Positions 61,493 to 64,000 of a stretch of DNA of 64,000 nt are shown here, in pieces. A model generated the notes under the pieces. It was not told where the DNA came from and ran no database searches. It saw only the letters and a program-made list of their open reading frames with translations. Source of the stretch: Ponticaulis sp. (GTDB taxonomy: Bacteria > Pseudomonadota > Alphaproteobacteria > Caulobacterales > Hyphomonadaceae); the NCBI GenBank assembly GCA_002723155.1, contig PBNO01000010.1, positions 98,164 to 162,163 on the forward strand. Direction: 5' to 3'. Both the position numbers and the translations under genes were made by a program. Numbering within the stretch: position 1 is the stretch's first letter; every line of letters begins with the position of its first letter.

Positions 61493-62110
61493 ATGCCGCC
61501 TATGCCGGCCTTTTACATTGCAGAGCACACCGCGCTCGACCTTCTCAACTCTGTCTGCGCGCCAGCGGGCTCAGAGATTGACTGGCTTGAGGATGGCGAT
61601 GCGCTGGTGAGCTGGATGGTGGGCGCGGGCATGTTCGAGGCTCAGGTCGGAGAAGAGATTGTCTCCTCTATTCCATCCGATGAACTCGATAGCGCTGCTG
61701 AGCACGCACGCATGCTGCGCGAGGATTTCAGGCGCGTGACGGATATTCTGGAAAGCTCTATGGAAGAGACTGTTTCGTCTGATGATCTGGCATTCCTCAA
61801 CCGCTGGCTTGAAGTGCCTTTGGCTGGGCGTCCATTCATTCCCAAAGATGGAAGCGGCTTTACGCGTGCGCCTCTTTGTGTGCCGCAAACGGGTGATCAG
61901 CTTGTCCGGCTCTTGGTCGACCGAATTGCAGATTATCTCTGTGACACTGATCTCGCGCAGCTTCGCCAATGCGAAGGTCCAACTTGCACGCTCTATTTCC
62001 GTGATACCACGAAGAACCGGTCGCGGCGCTGGTGCTCTATGGCCGTATGCGGAAACCGGGCCAAGGCGGCCCGGTTTCGAAAACAGAAGTCACAATCATC
62101 TCAGGACTGA
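61493..62110 (+). CDS. CGNR zinc-finger domain transcriptional regulator
   Basis: A 205-residue protein. The N-terminal ABATE-like helical domain (about residues 10-140, TALDLLNSVCAP) is followed by the CGNR zinc finger (145-195): LRQCEGPTCTLYFRDTTKN then RRWCSMAVCGNRAKAARF. ABATE/CGNR proteins are probable stress-linked transcription factors. It is divergent from azoR, which makes azoR the likely target. GGAG lies six bases before the ATG. Its 3' end overlaps the convergent XRE gene by ten bases. Confidence 0.88.
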   Translation: MPPMPAFYIAEHTALDLLNSVCAPAGSEIDWLEDGDALVSWMVGAGMFEAQVGEEIVSSIPSDELDSAAEHARMLREDFRRVTDILESSMEETVSSDDLAFLNRWLEVPLAGRPFIPKDGSGFTRAPLCVPQTGDQLVRLLVDRIADYLCDTDLAQLRQCEGPTCTLYFRDTTKNRSRRWCSMAVCGNRAKAARFRKQKSQSSQD

Positions 62111-62331
62111 TCGGCGGCCTCATCCCAGCCAAATACATCTTCCAGTCCAACACCGAACTCTCGTGAGATACGAAATGCGCTTTCAAGCGATGGGGAATAG
62201 CGGCCCTGTTCGATGGCGATGACTGTCTGACGGGTGACGCCAATAGCCTTGGCGAGAGCAGACTGGCTCATATTATCATGCGCCTCGCGGAGCTCTTTGA
62301 CCCGATTTGTGATGGGTGGTCGTTTGGCCAT
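62101..62331 (-). CDS. small XRE family regulator
   Basis: A 76-residue Cro/CI-type protein: one helix-turn-helix (about residues 7-62) with VKELREAHDNMSQSALAKAI, VTRQTVIAIEQGRYSPSLES and FGVGLEDVFGW. Such small regulators often sit with a multi-span membrane protein. Here it is the last gene of the minus-strand unit with two membrane proteins, one base after the previous stop. The two inverted repeats upstream of the first gene are candidate sites for it. Confidence 0.9.
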   Translation of the reverse strand: MAKRPPITNRVKELREAHDNMSQSALAKAIGVTRQTVIAIEQGRYSPSLESAFRISREFGVGLEDVFGWDEAADQS

Positions 62332-62332
62332 G

Positions 62333-62755
62333 TCACACGCCCCGTCGGTAGAAGAGGATTGTCAGCACGTATTCGGCAATTTGCGAGGCGATCAGGCTAC
62401 CCACAATGATGTGGAAGAGAAGGTTGCCGTCCTGTTGCCAGACATAGTGCCAGAGACCTGCAAAACATCCGAAGCCGAGAACGTAGCCAGCAATGTTGCC
62501 AGACCGGCGCAGAACCTGCTTGTCGCGTTCGTCTTCGCTACCGTCAGATCCTTCAGGGTCTGAGATGCCGATAAGCGTGTGGGTGATGATCGCGCCAATG
62601 ATGAGGGCAATGGTGGCGATCGATGCAAGCCCAAGAAGTGGGGGTGCGGTTTCTCCAAGTTCGATGGATACGTTCCAGATCGTCTTGAGATACCAGCCAC
62701 CGATAAGGGTGAGGAGTACGCCCATCGCCCAGGCGGATTTTTCGTGAAAAGTCAT
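62333..62755 (-). CDS. four-span membrane protein, XRE-associated
   Basis: A 140-residue protein with four hydrophobic segments (AMGVLLTLIGGWYLKTIW, LGLASIATIALIIGAIIT, AGYVLGFGCFAGLWHYVW, LLFHIIVGSLIASQIAEYVL). Between spans two and three is a short charged DERDKQVLRRSGN loop. The same topology and a DERESRVQFKAMRN loop occur in the gene upstream, so the pair are probable paralogs. Function unknown; it resembles small DUF2178-like membrane partners of XRE regulators. AGGA precedes the ATG. Confidence 0.72.
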   Translation of the reverse strand: MTFHEKSAWAMGVLLTLIGGWYLKTIWNVSIELGETAPPLLGLASIATIALIIGAIITHTLIGISDPEGSDGSEDERDKQVLRRSGNIAGYVLGFGCFAGLWHYVWQQDGNLLFHIIVGSLIASQIAEYVLTILFYRRGV

Positions 62756-62782
62756 AAGTTTAGTCCTGATATGGGGGAAGGG

Positions 62783-63205
62783 TTAGGCGGGCTGGCGCAG
62801 ATACCACCAGAGCGATGGCAGGCGGATGAGTTCTCCGACAACGAAGACGCCAATCACAGCATGGGCGAGTGCCATCGGGTCTGTCAGACCGTCAAAAGCT
62901 TCCATGAAGATGATCGCGAGGCCGCCGGAGTACACATACAGCATGTTGCGCATGGCTTTGAACTGAACGCGGGATTCCCGCTCGTCCACAGTCGGCATTT
63001 CTGTCTTGTCCGTGATGCTGGTGACGATCGAAATTATCATGATCATCACGATCATGAGCGCGACCGAAACGCCTACCCGCCAGAACAGCTCCATACCTGT
63101 CTCGGGCGCGCTCCACCAGAAGCCGAAATAGGCGCCTATATGCAGAGCACCTGCGAGTATCGCGAACAGTGATGCGGCTACATCTACGCGAAAAAAGATT
63201 GTCAT
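62783..63205 (-). CDS. four-span membrane protein, first gene of XRE operon
   Basis: A 140-residue protein with four hydrophobic segments (ASLFAILAGALHIGAYFGF, VSVALMIVMIMIISIVTS, MLYVYSGGLAIIFMEAF, LAHAVIGVFVVGELIRL). It has a charged loop DERESRVQFKAMRN between spans two and three, in common with the following gene. No family function is known. AAGG lies before the ATG. The promoter region (63220-63282) contains two equally spaced inverted repeats. Confidence 0.72.
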   Translation of the reverse strand: MTIFFRVDVAASLFAILAGALHIGAYFGFWWSAPETGMELFWRVGVSVALMIVMIMIISIVTSITDKTEMPTVDERESRVQFKAMRNMLYVYSGGLAIIFMEAFDGLTDPMALAHAVIGVFVVGELIRLPSLWWYLRQPA

Positions 63206-63219
63206 TGTGAGTTACCTTG

Positions 63220-63282
63220 TGTGTCAAAAATATCTGACACATAGATGGTACAATATTTTTTACATGTCAAAGAAATTAGACA
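63220..63282. promoter_or_regulatory. two inverted repeats with equal geometry before the XRE operon
   Basis: TGTCA-N8-TGACA (63222-63239; extended to TGTGTCA/TGACACA at 63220-63241) and TGTCA-N8-AGACA (63265-63282), 43 bases apart centre to centre, about 17 and 60 bases upstream of the first start. Candidate operators for the XRE protein. Confidence 0.55.
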
Positions 63283-63362
63283 TAAAGATGTTAAATATTT
63301 TGGGCATTATATATTTGACAAACCCAAAGTTTGAGGGTAGTTTCAGGACATAGGAGAAACCC

Positions 63363-63923
63363 ATGTCCATTCTGTCCAAGGCATATTTTCACGATGAAGC
63401 GGAAGCATTCCGTCATGTAGAAGCTGTGCTCTGGCCGCGTGGAGCAGTTTGCCCGCACTGTAAGAGCGAAGCTCGCCATTATTGTCTGGAAGGTGTCAAA
63501 ACTAAGCCAAGCAAGAAGCACCCAGAAGGCAAGGTCCGTCACGGCCTATGGAAGTGCAAAGAATGCCGCAAGCAATTCACTGTTCGCGTCGGCACTATCT
63601 TTGAGGAAAGCCACCTCGAACTGCACAAATGGCTACAGGCCATCTACCTCATGGTTTCCAGCAAGAAGGGTGTATCCGCGCATCAGATCCACCGCACTCT
63701 GGAAATCACCTACAAAACTGCATGGTTCCTTTGCCACCGTATCCGTGAAGCGATGCGTGAAGGTTCTTTTGACATTTTCGGTTCTGGCGGCGGTGGCGTC
63801 GAAGTAGACGAAACCTTTATCGGTACAGAGCCGGGCGCGCCAAAGAAGCGCGCCTATGGCCATAAGATGAAAGTCCTGACGCTTGTTGATCTGCTCTGCC
63901 CCACAGGGGTGGTCCACCGGTAA
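63363..63923 (+). pseudogene. IS1595 family transposase, C-terminally truncated
   Basis: A 186-residue frame, well short of the roughly 300 residues usual for ISXO2-like transposases. A zinc-ribbon start (CPHCKSEARHYC and CKECRKQF), a helix-turn-helix region (SHLELHKWLQAIYLMVSSKK then SAHQIHRTL) and the first catalytic Asp (GVEVDETFIG) are present. The rest of the DDE domain is missing: after KVLTLVDLL the reading frame runs into CPTGVVHR and stops. Not able to transpose by itself. Confidence 0.85.
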
Positions 63924-63944
63924 TGTTAGTCCGGCGGTTTCCAC

Positions 63945-63996
63945 GTAGCGGCGTTCATGCCGCTACCTCGTCACAGTAAGGCGGTATGAACGCCGC
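63945..63996. repeat. nested inverted repeats at the right window edge
   Basis: GTAGCGGC and GCCGCTAC form a perfect 8-bp hairpin (63945-63966), and GCGGCGTTCATGCCGC (63948-63963) pairs with 15 of 16 bases of 63981-63996. This may be the end of a second mobile element. Confidence 0.55.
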
Positions 63997-64000
63997 GGGC

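Larger units (their letters stand above)
63302..64000 (+). mobile_element. remnant of an IS1595-type insertion sequence, truncated
   Basis: Contains the 5' part of an ISXO2-like transposase. The left end is not certain; a GGGCATTATATATTTGAC stretch begins at 63302. After about 63895 the sequence no longer continues the transposase and instead carries nested inverted repeats, suggesting interruption by, or recombination with, another element. Confidence 0.6.

Overview
The window looks like chromosomal DNA of an alphaproteobacterium, most likely in or near the Hyphomonadaceae/Caulobacterales. This rests on overall gene content: a single rpoH with an intact RpoH box, the rodZ-like / ptsP / lysC / ubiG block, a short-Q-loop (CIO-type) cytochrome bd oxidase with a DUF2474 subunit, several RcnB-like proteins and moderately high GC. 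The species cannot be fixed from the sequence alone. Most of the window is ordinary housekeeping DNA in short operons of mixed orientation, often with overlapping convergent 3' ends.

Layout. 1-2.5 kb: a truncated DUF7064-like protein coupled to an APH/ecdysteroid-kinase-like phosphotransferase, then an alpha/beta hydrolase. 2.8-5.4 kb: tRNA-Val(GAC), a SpoU-type RNA methyltransferase, an RcnB-like protein and rpoH. 5.7-11 kb: a NIT-domain chemoreceptor with a PilZ-like tail, sodC, rluD and a TetR-type regulator. 11.3-18.1 kb: a zinc-ribbon membrane protein, phoD, rluA, a dodecin-like protein, hisI, folE and a DUF2254 membrane protein. 18-25.4 kb: small secreted proteins, a membrane hybrid histidine kinase, three tandem secreted tail-collar-domain proteins and a dicarboxylate-type symporter. 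25.6-32.7 kb: an excalibur protein, cysS, a histidine phosphatase, a GSAM-like aminotransferase and the cydA-cydB-DUF2474 operon. 32.7-38.3 kb: a MarR regulator divergent from cydA, ExoD, a siderophore-interacting flavoreductase behind a Fur/Mur-like box, DUF2306, a membrane-bound AraC protein and amn. 38.4-50 kb: rfbC, a sterol desaturase family protein, cysQ, accA, a YchJ protein, GST, a VOC protein, DUF3137, a metallophosphoesterase, a membrane LytTR regulator, an acyltransferase, lipoproteins and ispG. 50-60.7 kb: methyltransferase, aminotransferase, rodZ-like, ptsP, lysC, ubiG, bfr, bfd and an acetyl-CoA hydrolase/transferase. 60.7-64 kb: an azoreductase divergent from a CGNR zinc-finger regulator, a small XRE plus two-membrane-protein operon, and a truncated IS1595-type transposase at the right edge.

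Functional links. Iron handling recurs (bacterioferritin, its ferredoxin, siderophore reductase with a Fur/Mur-like site), as do respiration and stress (CIO oxidase with a palindromic site beside a MarR gene, SodC, azoreductase, GST, RpoH). Three sensory regulators are fused to membrane domains (hybrid kinase, AraC, LytTR). Two real genes are under 60 codons: the DUF2474 subunit at 30025-30183 and a 56-residue single-span membrane protein at 27666-27836.

I see no clearly novel defence or biosynthetic system. The least explained parts are the three secreted tail-collar paralogs, the XRE/twin membrane protein operon with two equally spaced inverted repeats, the large palindrome between cydA and marR, and the nested inverted repeats next to the broken transposase.
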